From NCBI GenBank assembly GCA_032358255.1, contig JAULBX010007551.1, forward strand, positions 56,424 to 120,423: a stretch of 64,000 nt of DNA, read 5' to 3'. Source of the DNA: Heterotrichella gracilis (lineage: Eukaryota > Sar > Xanthophyceae > Tribonematales > Xanthonemataceae). Positions within the stretch are counted from its first letter, which is position 1. The number at the start of each line of letters is the position of its first letter. The notes under the pieces were generated by a model, which was given only the letters and a program-made list of their open reading frames with translations, had not been told where the DNA came from and searched no databases. Made by a program: the position numbers and the translations under genes. Shown here piece by piece: positions 34,113-45,659 of this stretch.

Positions 34113-35142
34113 AGCGGGGGGTGCGAGGAGACCCACATGGTTCGAGTGGGGAGGCGTGCGGGGTGGGGCGGGTTTTGGGGGTTGCTGGCCACATGGCGTG
34201 GGGGGTGTCATGGGAGCGGACGTGGTGTAAGCTGGGGCGCAACCTGATTTTGCAGGTGCAGCAGTAGAAGGATATGGCTGGACCAGGTGATGAGCATGAC
34301 GTCACCTTGCTGCAGTGTTGGAATGCCATGCCATGGCACACCATCCCATGCTATGCACCCAATGCCTGCTGGCTGCTTCAGCTTGCAAAACCAACCAAAG
34401 AAAACCCTTCTGAGCACACGTAAGTGACAACGACAGCAGAAGAATATAGATATATAGATTTGAGGGATTGCTGTTCTGCTATCCTTGTCTATTACCAGCA
34501 TGGCAACACTTCTCGGGAGGTTTTAGGGACTGTTGAATCAAAGTTTCACGGATTTTGACAAGAACCCTCCCAATTCGAATGAGGGACGATAAGAGTTTTT
34601 CCAGAGAACCCCAAAGTGGTGAATACCTGCTGCAACGGGCATTGGCCGGCAGTTTTAGGTGTCTTGATGATCAGAGAAAACGTCAAGCAATTTGCATGGT
34701 GAAGCCCCCGTGGGTCTGTTGCACCACCTTTTACAATGTAACGCAGGGTGGTCCCAGGGCCTTATTGATTAGTTCCTATGGCATCATGATCAAGGCTAGA
34801 CACCATATTTTTCACGATGGCATGGCATGCATGACGGGGAGGTAACCTATTTTATTACCCCCTATGTTTACATATATGCATGCATGTGGGCGATGCGTAG
34901 TGATTACAAAACGCACACTCCTGTGTAAGTTGACGTCGAACGCGCAAGGTGCAGTGCAAGTGACCTCACGCTTTTTCTCGTTGTGGTTGTCGTTGTGCTG
35001 TGTCAGCTGGTACACGTTGCCTGCACCACTATTTCCGCTCGGAGGACATTTGTTCAAGTTGCAAAACCAGCTTGTGTCCCAAAGCAACGCACAGGTGCAG
35101 GAGCCTTAGCCATCAACACTATATTGGTCCCCAGTGCCAGCC
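34113..35142. other. Intergenic region upstream of RED
   Basis: No gene recognised. It holds the 3' region of the 216-aa protein gene and the promoter of RED, with scattered CATGCATGC words (for example 34878-34887). Confidence 0.5.
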
Positions 35143-38100
35143 ATGGGTGACGACGGTAAGCTGCGGTCCAATGCAGACTTCAGAAAGCTGCTGGAAACCC
35201 CCCGGCCACGAGTCTCTGAGCGCCCTCCGCCCAGCCAGGCACGGTCGCAGCCTGCGGGTGACAAGCCAAAGTCAAAAAAGCCGTTCAGGCCCAAGCCCAA
35301 GGATGAGAAGGAGGTCGAGGAGGAGGGTGGATACAGGTATTGAAACCGCATGCACCATGGGCTCGTGGGTGGGTGAGATTGACGCTGTATGGCTCTTTTC
35401 GCCATATGGTGTTTGTGCTATAATCTCCACACGTCCACCAGAGTGTCGTGTGGGTAGACCACAATGTAACAATGCATGCATGTGCGAGAGCCCGGAAGAC
35501 AAGCGAGTGGTTACCACTGCTGGGAGATGTGTGTGCTGCAGCCCACTGCAAAGTGGACCCCACTGCCAACTCACTGCACTGATAAGCAGAGAGGTTATGT
35601 CTATTCCTGACCCCAAAAACCTGTCACAGAGATGTTGTGCAACACCCTCCATGTCATTCAGCAGTGCACACACACTGCTTCCCGCCCTGCTGCCCCTACC
35701 CCGCCTCAGCCACCTCCTCCACCCCCTCTTGCACACACAAGCACCCACTTTGCCCCAGGGACCGCGCCGAGGAGCGGCGCAAGGGCCTTATGCTTGACTA
35801 CGAGGGCGTCAACACCGACCTGGCCAGCCTGCTTGCCAGCGGGCAGGAGGCAGAGCTGAACAAGCTGAGCATACAGGAGTCCAAGTTCCTGGGAGGTGAC
35901 GTGGAGCACACCCACCTGGTGAAGGGGCTGGACTATGCGCTGCTGCAGAAGGTGGGTGTGGGGGGATAATGTTGGCGATATGGGGAGGAAGGGTGCTGGG
36001 GCACAAGGGGAAGGGATGGAGCAAAATGTCGTGAGCATTTTAAAATTTAATATGGTTTCAGGGCACCGCACAGCCAGGGGTGTGCGCCCGACCAGCTTAC
36101 CCTGTGCATCCGATTGCCGCGCCCATGCCATTGGCGCGCCGTTTTCCCCTGCATGGCATTGAGGCGTGTATGGCCACATACCGGCCGCGCCACTTGCCTT
36201 GGCGCTGTGCGCGCTCCCACCCCCTCATTACCCCTGGCGCCGTGGCCACAGGTCCGCGTTGAGATGAAGGAACCTGATGAGGGGGAGGACAAGAAGGAGA
36301 AGCAGGAGGTGAAGAAGGTGAGGACAGCAAGGGGAGGGGGGGCGGCACCATGATCTACCGTTGCAATTGCTTGCTCCTGCTGCAATGCGCACTTGCATCA
36401 GTACATGGCTGGCCCTGTGGTAATCCTCGCATGGACACTACCACACCTTGACATGGCACCACCTCGAGATCATGCCACACCACAACCTCACTACCGCAAT
36501 GCCATGTACCGCACAGGAGGTCAGGTTCCATGCGCCCCTGGCCCGTGGCGTGTACAGCGCCATCTTCAACCCCCCCAAGCTCAGGGTGGCCGAGTTCTTC
36601 CAGCCGCGGCGCACCGCATTTGTGTTTGAGCTGGATGCTGACGAGGATGTGGCGGACATACCCACGACGCTGCGCAGGGCCAAGGAGGACTGCCCCAAGG
36701 TAGGGTGTGGCCTGCCTGCATGGTGCGGACTTGGCATGGACCCATGGGATGTGGTGGCATGGCCTGCGGTTGGCTGTGAGTTGCTGCAGCAGACCCGCCA
36801 TGCGCCAACTATCTTGCAATAATGAGCCCATAACCCCCGCACAGTCCTGGCCCTTTCCCACCATGATTGTATTAATGTCCCCAAAATTCTGTTATATCTT
36901 GGGGTTGTTGAATTCAAGAGCTTATGGCCACTTTGCCCCACCTGCGCAGAGCGACGACATGGCGCTGGGGGTTGTTGACTGGGACGTGCTTGAGCGCCTG
37001 GCAAAGATCATGAGCTACATGGCGCCGCAGGCGGGCAAGGCGCGGGGCAAGGGGAGGAAGAAGGACAAGATGGCCATGCTGCAGCAGCTGGGGCTGGTGG
37101 CGCCGGTGGCAAGCAGGCCGGCTGCCAGCGGGGCAAACGGTAGGGGGAAAGGGAGGCAAGGGGGCAAAGGGGCGAAGGGCCAAAGGGGAATCAGAATGTA
37201 CTCATTTTTTCTAGTCAATTATCTAGTCTCTTGGAGTGGGTGCTGATGTGATGCTGATGACGGGCAAGGGTGCATGCGGATTCTTGCACGGCGGGGAGGA
37301 TGATCGCCAGTGGGGACATGGTAACGGGTGGGCAAGGATGCATCATGAAACCTTGATCTCCTCACGTGCTGTCCAGCGTCTGGAAACTGGGTTGCCAGAC
37401 TGATATCACGTTGCATTTGTCGGTTCCTGGCATGTGCCTGTGGCCATGAGTGCAGCCTGCTGACCCCACTCCCAACCGGTTGCGCAGGGTCAACCAGCAT
37501 GCCCGCCCCCCCACCCCAGCCCGTTGACCTGGATGACGATATTTATGCCGACGCGGGGAGGGACTACGCACCGGACCTGCCCGCCAAGGGGGAGGCTGCA
37601 AAGGCGGAGCGCCAGGGGAAGTCGTACTTTGACCGCCCCGATGACCTGAACGACCTCCCGCCCCTTCCGCCAAGCAATGGTACGCACGCAGATGCAGAAG
37701 GGATTGGGGCATGCCTGCTGCCAACATGGATTACAACCTGTGTGGAGGGTTTGTCAGAGGGATGCTGCTTATACATGCAGGTTGCCATGCCATGTATGCA
37801 CACTCTCCACGCGCAGGTGAATTTTGCCTCGGCTCGCATGCGCTGATGGTGACAAAGAGCCTTCGGTTTGCGCAGGTGAGCATGACATGGAGATCGATGG
37901 GAGTGCACCCCCGCCCCCACCCCCACCCTATGGACCAGAGGCCGGCCCCGCCCGCCCACCCGCCAACTTTGATTACTCCTATGCCTACCCTGAGGCAGAT
38001 GACCAATTGTGAGTTGCCCTCATCCCGCACGCCTGTACCTGCACCCCCCTGCACGCCACTTGGACCCTCCTTGTAGCTGCACAAATAGGAACAGGAATTG

Positions 38101-40155
38101 TATATGGTCGGCAGCGCCATAGCCATCCGTGGGGGCTTCTCCCACCCAATAGGGTCGGGCGGACATAGCTGCAGGGCTTTGGCTGATCTTTGCGTGAGCG
38201 TGTGGTGTGGCGATAATTATCCTTTGAGCGTGCAGTGGATCCTGTGTTGGGCAGTGTAGCTGTTCCCCACGCTGTGCTGTGCAAGGATGCATGCTAAATC
38301 GCTTGCCTATGTTGCGCCAGGGGCGGCAGCGACCAAGGTGGGGCGTACCCAGAGCCGCCTCCACCCCCGCCCCCACCCCCGCCAAAGGTATTCAGTCCAC
38401 ACCCATATGGTGATCGAGATGCACATGCTGTCAGCCTGCCCCCAACATGCCCTCCCATTGCTCCTCACATGCTCTGCAATGCCCACACATGCCCTCCAAT
38501 GCCCGTGACCGGGAATGCGTTGCCCAGCTGCTTAGCAACTGCCTTCCACACATGTAGTGAGCAACCTGCTGCTGCACATTTCAGCCTGGGCTGCATGGAC
38601 CCACAGCCCTGCTTTGCATACCTGCCCTGCTGGAAGGACCTTAACCTCCCTCCCTGGCTTAGTCTCTGATAAGGGTTTAGGGACAGCCGGCCTGTCCCTT
38701 GCATGTGCTTAGTGGCACCATGTGGTTGTGGCCAATCATTCATCTCTGCGCCCCTTTACTCAGACATCGGTATTCAGCCGCGGGGGTGGTGGCGGCGTCG
38801 CACCTCGCCGGCCTGCCCCGCACGACCTAGAGGCCGGCGATGTGCCTGATGCCTACGGGGAGTGCTACCCTGGGTACTACGAGGCAGGGGGTGTGGTGGT
38901 GGACAGCGACGAGGAGGACAACAAGGGGGAGCCAAAGGTGAGAGGGCTTGGCGAGGAGGGAGGGTGTGCTGGCGGGTTTGAGACAAGGGAGGGGTGGTGG
39001 TGCGCCTGGGCATTGTGTGTGGCACACCGTCGCCGGCAGTGGCTTGTTCCTCAGTTGTGTGTGTGCAGATGCCGTGCAGGGTCAGTTGTTGGGTGCTGCC
39101 TGCCTGCATGCCTGGGAGTGGCACCGGCGCACGATACCCTCCCGCCCTGCTTATGAGCCCACTTGCTGATGACTCACATGCACACAGCTCTTCAAAGGAA
39201 CCGAAACTTGCAAAATTCAAAGGAGTCGGAACTTGCAAAAGCTAGGCGATGCCAGATTTGGCACTATATGCCAATGGAGAATTTGTAAAGTTGCTTTTTT
39301 AGTTACATTTTGCTCTTTTTCTAATATATTTCTACCTCCCCCTTGGTCCAGATCCTGACCCGCGCCGACTTCCCCACCGAGGAAGACTGGGAGGAGCACC
39401 AGTCAAGCACAGCGGCACAGCCAAAGGCACCGGTGCAGGCGGCGGCAAAGGCAGGTGATGGGCGCAAGACGCACAAGGTGGGTAGGGGTTTGGGGGCGGT
39501 GTGCGTCAGTGAAACGATGTCACGAACCTCATGGAGGTAACTTGGTTATGGACAGCTTCCCCTTTTGCTGTTTTGCTGCGTTACAAATGGCACCGGCGCC
39601 GATTTCAGAGACGGGCACTTGCTGTGTCCCACAACCAATGCATTGGCGTCTGGTGGCATTATCCATGGGGCAGTGGGTCATGGTGCTGTAAGCGGTAGTA
39701 AGCACTGGCACATGCAATGGATGTGAATATGGCTTTTGTTGCGGTGGCAGTTGGGCGCAGTGGTTCCTGTCTCTTTGATGGTGCACCTTGCTATACTGCT
39801 CAGCACCTGGCGCCGCATCACCCATGGGTGCCGGGGCAAGTCAAGACTGCTGGCACACAAGAATTGTGCATGTGGTGCCCATGCAGTGGTTGTGGGACGA
39901 ATAAAACCACCTGTTGCACCACTTGCGCCTGACCCCGACACCCTACCGCAGGGTTTCCTCAAGCACCGCGAGCACAAGCTTGACAACCAGCTAGGCAAGA
40001 TCCAGCGGCTGCTTGAGGACAAGGGGAAGGGCCACGAGGGGGCGTTCACTGACAAGGGCAAGGCGGATGAGGTGGGGTGGGGGCGGCCATCGGAGGGGGG
40101 TGGTGGGGGGGAGCCACACACGGCGGCACCGCAGCGCAAGCGTCTGCGCATCTAG
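35143..40155 (+). CDS. SMU2: Protein RED/IK homolog (SMU2), spliceosomal B-complex protein
   Basis: Eleven exons (35143-35336, 35759-35951, 36252-36317, 36517-36699, 36950-37139, 37488-37679, 37876-38008, 38321-38387, 38764-38937, 39352-39477, 39952-40155) sum to 574 codons. RED joins the spliceosome at the B stage with SMU1 and promotes activation and alternative splicing in the nucleus. N-terminal family blocks are SNADFRKLLETP, YRDRAEERRKG, the hallmark QESKFLGGDVEHTHLVKGLD with the following YALLQK, and VYSAIFNPP. After a Pro-rich middle come the C-terminal blocks Y-G-E-C-Y-P-G, LTRADFPTEEDWEE and HREHKLDNQLGKIQRLLE, then a Gly-rich end with a basic nuclear signal (RKRLRI). A TGTAA just after the stop (40160-40164) could direct polyadenylation. 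The RED/RER repeat array of animal proteins is absent. Confidence 0.95.
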
Positions 40156-40913
40156 ATTGTGTAATAGATTGTGCAACCGCATGTGCTTACGGGTGACGGC
40201 GTCCTGGCACTGCGAGCCAACTTCAGGCTGAGAGTGTGTTACATGTGCCGCAGTGCGTGATTTGCAATATTCACTTCAAGGACAACATTATCACTGCTGC
40301 AATTGCGTGTATATACAGGTTCCTATGGTCTCAGCTGCTAGTTGCGCATAAGATTTCTTTCAAAAGATGTTGCATTTTTCAATGTGGACGCAGATAAATC
40401 AGTCCTCCCTTATTGCAACTATGGCAACCGTTGCCTGGCCGGGCCCCAACGTTCAGAACATATGTGCGCTATAGGACTGACAGCCTGTTGCAGTGTGCAG
40501 ATGTGATAATTTCTGATCTAAGACTTGTTTAACAATGATTTGATAGTAATTGTCAGCATACTACAAGGAGTCTACAGTGATTGCATATCCTGGATCTGGT
40601 ACACTCAAGAATATTGCCCGCTGCCTTCAGAGCTGTCTCCAGTCAGGGAGTGCCCAATTGGATATCCTCGCGCAAGTATGTCACAGCGGCTGTGAACCCT
40701 TTGCATGCTGTGCAGACCGAGTCTCATCAAGGCACGAGTCAACGAGTGGCTCATTTCCAGTCAACATCCGCTGTCACAGTGCCAGAGTAAATGTTCCCAG
40801 CTGGTTCCCACTAGCTAGTGACTCTAGCCACCATGGGCGGCCCAGGGCTGTCATCTGCATACCACTAGTGCTGATTACTTTTAAATAAATTATTGTGGTG
40901 GTCCTGCCGTTGT
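40156..40913. other. Convergent 3' spacer after RED
   Basis: No coding signal recognised. The region is AT-rich and lies between the stop codons of RED (+) and the 203-aa protein gene (-). Confidence 0.5.
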
Positions 40914-41956
40914 TCAGCTGCCAAGGCTTGCCACAATGGGGCAGTCCACAACAACAGAAGGGTGGCTTGATGCTGGGTAGATGCCAGTAAGGTAGCCTGC
41001 TTGGCGACGCTCCATAACTGCCATGGGCTTAGGCTTCTGGGGCCCCCATGGCGCAGGCAACTCCGAGATCTTTGGAATCTCACCCTGAAATGTAAAGGGA
41101 GATACTATGCTTTGGGATCTTAAAAATTTAACAATACAACTAAGGGCCTGATTGCAAAGGCAATCAGGTTGTCATCACGAGGTGGTTGTACCTGGCATTG
41201 AAAAAAGGCATGCAGATGTATTCGATAGGGGGCAAGCTTACCGCTGCACGTGCATCCTCCACAGCTTGATCTGGGTCACGCCCCGCTTCCACAGACGCAG
41301 CAGCCTTCCTGACAGCCACGCCAGGTGGAGGTGGTGTGGGGGGAAGCATCTTGGCTGTCAGGTGCCAGTGGGGGTACCGCTCCAGCCAGCTGAGAGCAGA
41401 GAACTGGCTCATCTTGGTCTCCTTCTCCAGCCCATATGGGTCCTTAGCATACTGTCGCCCCATCCTTTGGCTGCATGGAGGGAAGACAAGTGCGATATCG
41501 TCGACACCAAGCTTGCCACTTCCAGTGTTCACTGCTGCCTGCAACCACAAACCGGTGTCACGCGCCGCTAACAGCCAGTCTCAACCCTGTAGCCTTGAAA
41601 TTTCGTCAATATGCAGGCTTTATCATTGAAGCCTTCTTTGCATGAAGCAATCAGTGTGCCCGACAAGCAGTTACAAGGTGCCTTTCCGCACTGCATGTCG
41701 AGGGCCAGGGACACCACCCCTCGGGCTTGAAAGCGGGTTAATAACACCAACATACGGCCTGCATTTTTTAACTAGCGAATAGGCGTCCAAGTCCCGCGTT
41801 GCCCACACTTACCGCTATCTTTTCCTTGACCTCATACACGCTGTCGCTTCCATCAGCTGCCAGTTCGATCTGCATCAGCGGCAGCTCCTCAAAAGCCACT
41901 GACTCCACAAAGTGGATAAGTACGTTCACCTTCACAAACTCAGGTTTTTCAGCCAT
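40914..41956 (-). CDS. Unrecognised 203-aa protein, possibly with a ubiquitin-like N-terminal fold
   Basis: Three exons on the minus strand (41956-41813, 41538-41242, 41084-40914), all phase 0, give 204 codons including TGA. The first ~75 residues alternate hydrophobic strands and one helix (VKVNVLIHFVESVAF, MQIELAADG, VYEVKEKIAAAV, LGVDDIALVF). That order resembles a ubiquitin-like beta-grasp, but this is only a pattern judgement. The middle contains YAKDPYGLEKETKMSQFS and WLERYPHWHLTAKMLPP; the C-terminus has PAPWGPQKPKPMAVMER. No signal peptide or membrane helix is visible. The length and clean phase chain make it a real gene; function unknown. Confidence 0.75.
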
Positions 41957-42450
41957 TTTGGTCCTTGGGTTCTGCTCAAACCCTTTCTTTCCTTTATTGA
42001 AGCGTCAGAGTGGCTCTGCGACAGCACAGGTTCGAGTGTGTCACTTCGCGGCATGTGCTGATTCCGGGTCGATGAAAGAACCGATGCGCCCACCCAACGC
42101 CTTGTTTGGGTCGACTTTACAGCTGTTTATCAGGTGTAGTCCCTTTCTTGCTGTCTGGCACGTTATGCTCGAGAGTGTGGCAAAGACCCGGCAAGGACAC
42201 CAAACTTTTAAAAAATGGTTTTCTTGGGTGATTACTCTACTGCCTGCTGGTCCACAAGAAAACCCTATTTCGAACCCTATTTCGAACCCTATTTCACCTG
42301 CCAGTGACTTAACTGATGCATTGGGCTGTGTATTGCAACTAGAAAAACTGCTGTGTCGAATGTCGAAGACTTTTCAGCTGGTTTATGCTGCAGTGGCCAA
42401 CTAGCGTTACTTATCCTGCATTGGAAATTTGTGGGGTTCCAATGTTGCTG
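41957..42450. other. Short intergenic region with 12-bp tandem repeat
   Basis: Promoter side of the 203-aa protein gene and 3' side of methyltransferase 1. No exon seen; it contains the repeat at 42261-42296. Confidence 0.5.
42261..42296. repeat. 12-bp tandem repeat (three copies)
   Basis: Three adjacent copies of AACCCTATTTCG, the last ending in A rather than G. It lies between genes and resembles a degenerate telomere-like CCCTA word array. Confidence 0.85.
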
Positions 42451-43483
42451 CTAATATTGGAATGGCTGGCCCTTTACCAGTACACAGGCTTCAGGCATGC
42501 ACTCCATTGAAACCAGGTCCAACACTTTCTCACTGCACATTTGCCTTGCTTCAGCGCTGTACGACAGGTAGTCTGCACTGCGGCAGTTGAGCACGTCTAT
42601 GAGGTCCTTCATGTGGTTCACAACGCCGCCCTCCGCCACATAATCAGGGTGCAGGTAGCCTTCGTTCATGTCCTCTATCATGTAGATACCCCCAGGCTTC
42701 AGTGCATTCCAGAGAACCTTCAAAGTGGGTAGTGTATGTTGGGCTGCATGTCCTCCATCGTCGACAACCATGTCAAACCCGCCACGCTTTCTGGAGGCCT
42801 CTACAATGTCAGACAGCAAGGTAGCATTAGTTTGGTCACCCTTGAAGATCTCTCCTTTAGCTTCTTTGAGTATCTTGTCCTCAAATTTGGTTGCACACTC
42901 TGCGTCTATCTCCACAAAGCTGATGGTAGTCCTAGGGTTGGTCAGGAATCGCTTCCACAGCTGCAGTGCATTGAGAACAGATTATGGGGAATCCTGTGAG
43001 TCACAGTGGAAGTCCTCAAAATGGTATCAGTTATGAAATAATCAGTAGGTGAAAACACCTTGTGCTCCACGGCCCCACCTTGAGGGAGTGACCAGGGCCA
43101 TATGCCATATCGCACCCCAGCCCTATCTCCAGGAGGTGCAGCTCGCTGTGCCTAACGGGAGCGAGGTACTTTGAGTAGAGGTAGTGATAGGAGTGCTTGG
43201 TGACCTTGTCGGTATCCACCTCCTGGCCCAGCCTGAGAAAGCTGCGGTCAAGCCCACGCAGGATGGGGGAGTCAACCAGCTCGTTGTGATCAACCGTGCC
43301 ATTCCATTCACGCAAAACTCGCGCGGGCGCATGCTGCACCTGAGCCACCACAACAACAAATACCAGCAAGTTACGAGAAATAATCCCGGGTAGAGGAGCA
43401 TGCGCGCAGCACACGCGCTTGTAATGGCCCGTACACCATGGCCAACATGATGACCTCGTACTCATGCTGTCCCGGTTGAGCAA
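42451..43483 (-). CDS. Class I SAM-dependent methyltransferase, tandem copy 1
   Basis: Two exons on the minus strand (43483-43079 and 42960-42451) join in phase 0, giving 304 aa (or 298 aa from the second ATG at 43465). The N-terminus has a hydrophobic stretch (NLLVFVVVVA) that could anchor or target it. It is followed by DTDKVTKHSYHYLYSKYLA, then the methyltransferase core: motif I LHLLEIGLGCDMAYG, an acidic strand end VEIDAEC, GDQTN, the DDGGH motif in FDMVVDDGGHAAQ, and LKPGGIYMIEDM. It is a close paralog of the next gene: both second exons are 510 bp. The substrate cannot be read from sequence; small-molecule or glycan O-methylation is one possibility. Confidence 0.87.
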
Positions 43484-44105
43484 TATGTATTCACCTTTGC
43501 TACCCTTTTCTGGTATTTGAGGACCTATTGCCCTGTTGTGGTACTTATGGGCCGTCCACCGCCATCGAATGGCAAGTTATCACGATCTGTATAAGGTGTG
43601 TGCGGGCAGGTCTTCGCCCACACCTATGGTTACCGCAAGTAAATGTGGGCACCCGATACCGGTCGGCGTAGCTCACTAGTTATGACTGATAAAATTACAA
43701 GCGTAGATCGTATTCCCAGTCTCAAACCGCCAAGGTAGGAGAAGAGTCTCTGGGCAATTCCCAATTGGCATGCCACATGCCGCAATGCCATGGCACAGTG
43801 GACACAGTGGACAAACTTCAATTGACAAATATGGGGTCTTGCGCCTCCCAAAGCTTAGGAGAGTTAGTAAAATGATTTCCATTAAGTAATTCTAACAATG
43901 GCATGTGAGGAGTGCCCACGCCATGACCGTTGGTGGCATGCGCAACATATTGTATGCAAAGTGTTTGCGGTACTTCCTCAGGCGGTACATGCAGTGAAGC
44001 TTGCAACTGCCGAAGGAGTTCAGTCTCATATGTGCAGCTAGGTTGCAATACTTGGCTGCATCAGTAGAAAGTGACTGGCTAGCGCGGGGAAAGTTTTCCA
44101 TCTAG

Positions 44106-45089
44106 CTACCACTTGACCGGCCATCCCTTGACCAACAAGCATGCTTCAGCCATGCAATCTATAGAGACAACATCCAGTAGTTTATCTTTGCAAAGCTCTT
44201 TTGCCTCGGAGCTATAGCCCGGATAGTCTACCCCTCGGCACATAACTACATCTATAAGGGCCTTCATGTGGTTCACGACCCCGCCTTCAGCGACGTAGTC
44301 ACTGTGCAGGTACCCTCCAGTGATGTCTTCTATGACATAAATTCCACCTGGCTTGACTGCATCCCAGAGCACCTTCAGTGTCGGTAGCACAAACCTTGCT
44401 TCATGCCCTCCATCATCCACTATAGTGTCATATCCGCCATGCTTCTTGGAGGCCTCAACTATTTCAGACAGCAGATTCACATCTGTCTGGTCACCCTTGA
44501 AGAGCTCCCCTTTAGCTTCCTTCAATGTTTCGTCCTCAAACTTGGTGGCGCACTCTGCGTCTATCTCCACAAAGCTGATGGTAGTCCTAGGGTTGGGTAG
44601 GAATTTCTTCCACAGCTGCATTGCAGGGTTTGTAGGGGCACACATTATTGAAGTGGGCAAAAATGGGTATCAGTCCTGGAATTCTACAGGCAGTACGCAA
44701 AAGCAGCTTGTGCCACACCTACCCACCTTGAGGGAGTGACCAGGGCCATATGCCATATCGCACCCCAGCCCTATCTCCAGTAGGTGCAGCTCATAATGCC
44801 GAACAGGAGCAAGGTACTTCGAATAGAGGTAGTGATAGGAGTGCTTGGTGACCTTGTCAGTATCCACCTCCCTGCCTATTAACTGGAAGGTGCGGTCGAG
44901 GTGCTTGAGAATGGGTGAAGTCATCTCCTCGTGACTGAAGGAGCCATTGTACTGCACCGCGCCCAGTCTTTGTGCAGACACTGCCGCTGTGTCATGGTGT
45001 AACGCAACAGATACAAGAAAGCAAAGGTCTGCAGCCTTGTAAACTAGACGGGTGCTGGGGCTGCGCTTTGCACAGGCAGTTGTCGCCAT
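44106..45089 (-). CDS. Class I SAM-dependent methyltransferase, tandem copy 2
   Basis: Exons 45089-44727 and 44615-44106 (phase 0) encode 290 aa. The start ATG at 45089 is chosen because it begins a typical N-terminus with a hydrophobic segment (AADLCFLVSVALHH); the frame stays open upstream, so a longer form cannot be excluded. The core has DTDKVTKHSYHYLYSKYLA, LLEIGLGCDMAYGPGH, FVEIDAEC, GDQTD, YDTIVDDGGHEARF and KPGGIYVIEDITGGY. It shares the intron position and the 510-bp second exon with copy 1, about 0.6 kb away on the same strand, so the pair arose by tandem duplication. The N-terminal exons have diverged much more than the catalytic exons. Confidence 0.88.
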
Positions 45090-45659
45090 GGTTTCTGGAA
45101 GGCCGAACGCCGGGCAACCCAAGACTGGGGTGGATACCGTCACCAATTTAGGGCATGTTGGAGTCATATGAAGGGTGTCTATTCGTAAATTTTGTGACGG
45201 CAGGCTAAGCTGTGACCCCTCCCCCCTGCCAGGGGCCCTGGCGCAGTGCCAAGATATCGACATTGCGACTTGGGAATGACAGACTATGCTGCATCTGCGC
45301 CGCATGCATGCATGTGCCACCTGCCAGGGAATTACCCAGTGGTTGCTAAGTATCACTGGTGCAGTGGGAAATACCAACTGCTGCGTCGTCTCAAGTGACA
45401 GCAAGTCGAAAGGCTGTAGATGCCCTGCGTATACGTATACTTATACTTTGCCACAAGCTTTGGCAATAAACCACACTGCCATGTCGTGCTTGCAGCAGGT
45501 AGTGGACGAATCCTCGCCATACTGTCAGTGAGCCACACTTGGTTTAATAATGCTTTATCCAGTGGCATGCCCCACTGCTGCACTGGAGCTTGCATATCTG
45601 CGTTGGCACAAGCGGGAAAGGCACTGCACAACGCTACTGACATTGCACCACCTGCTTGG

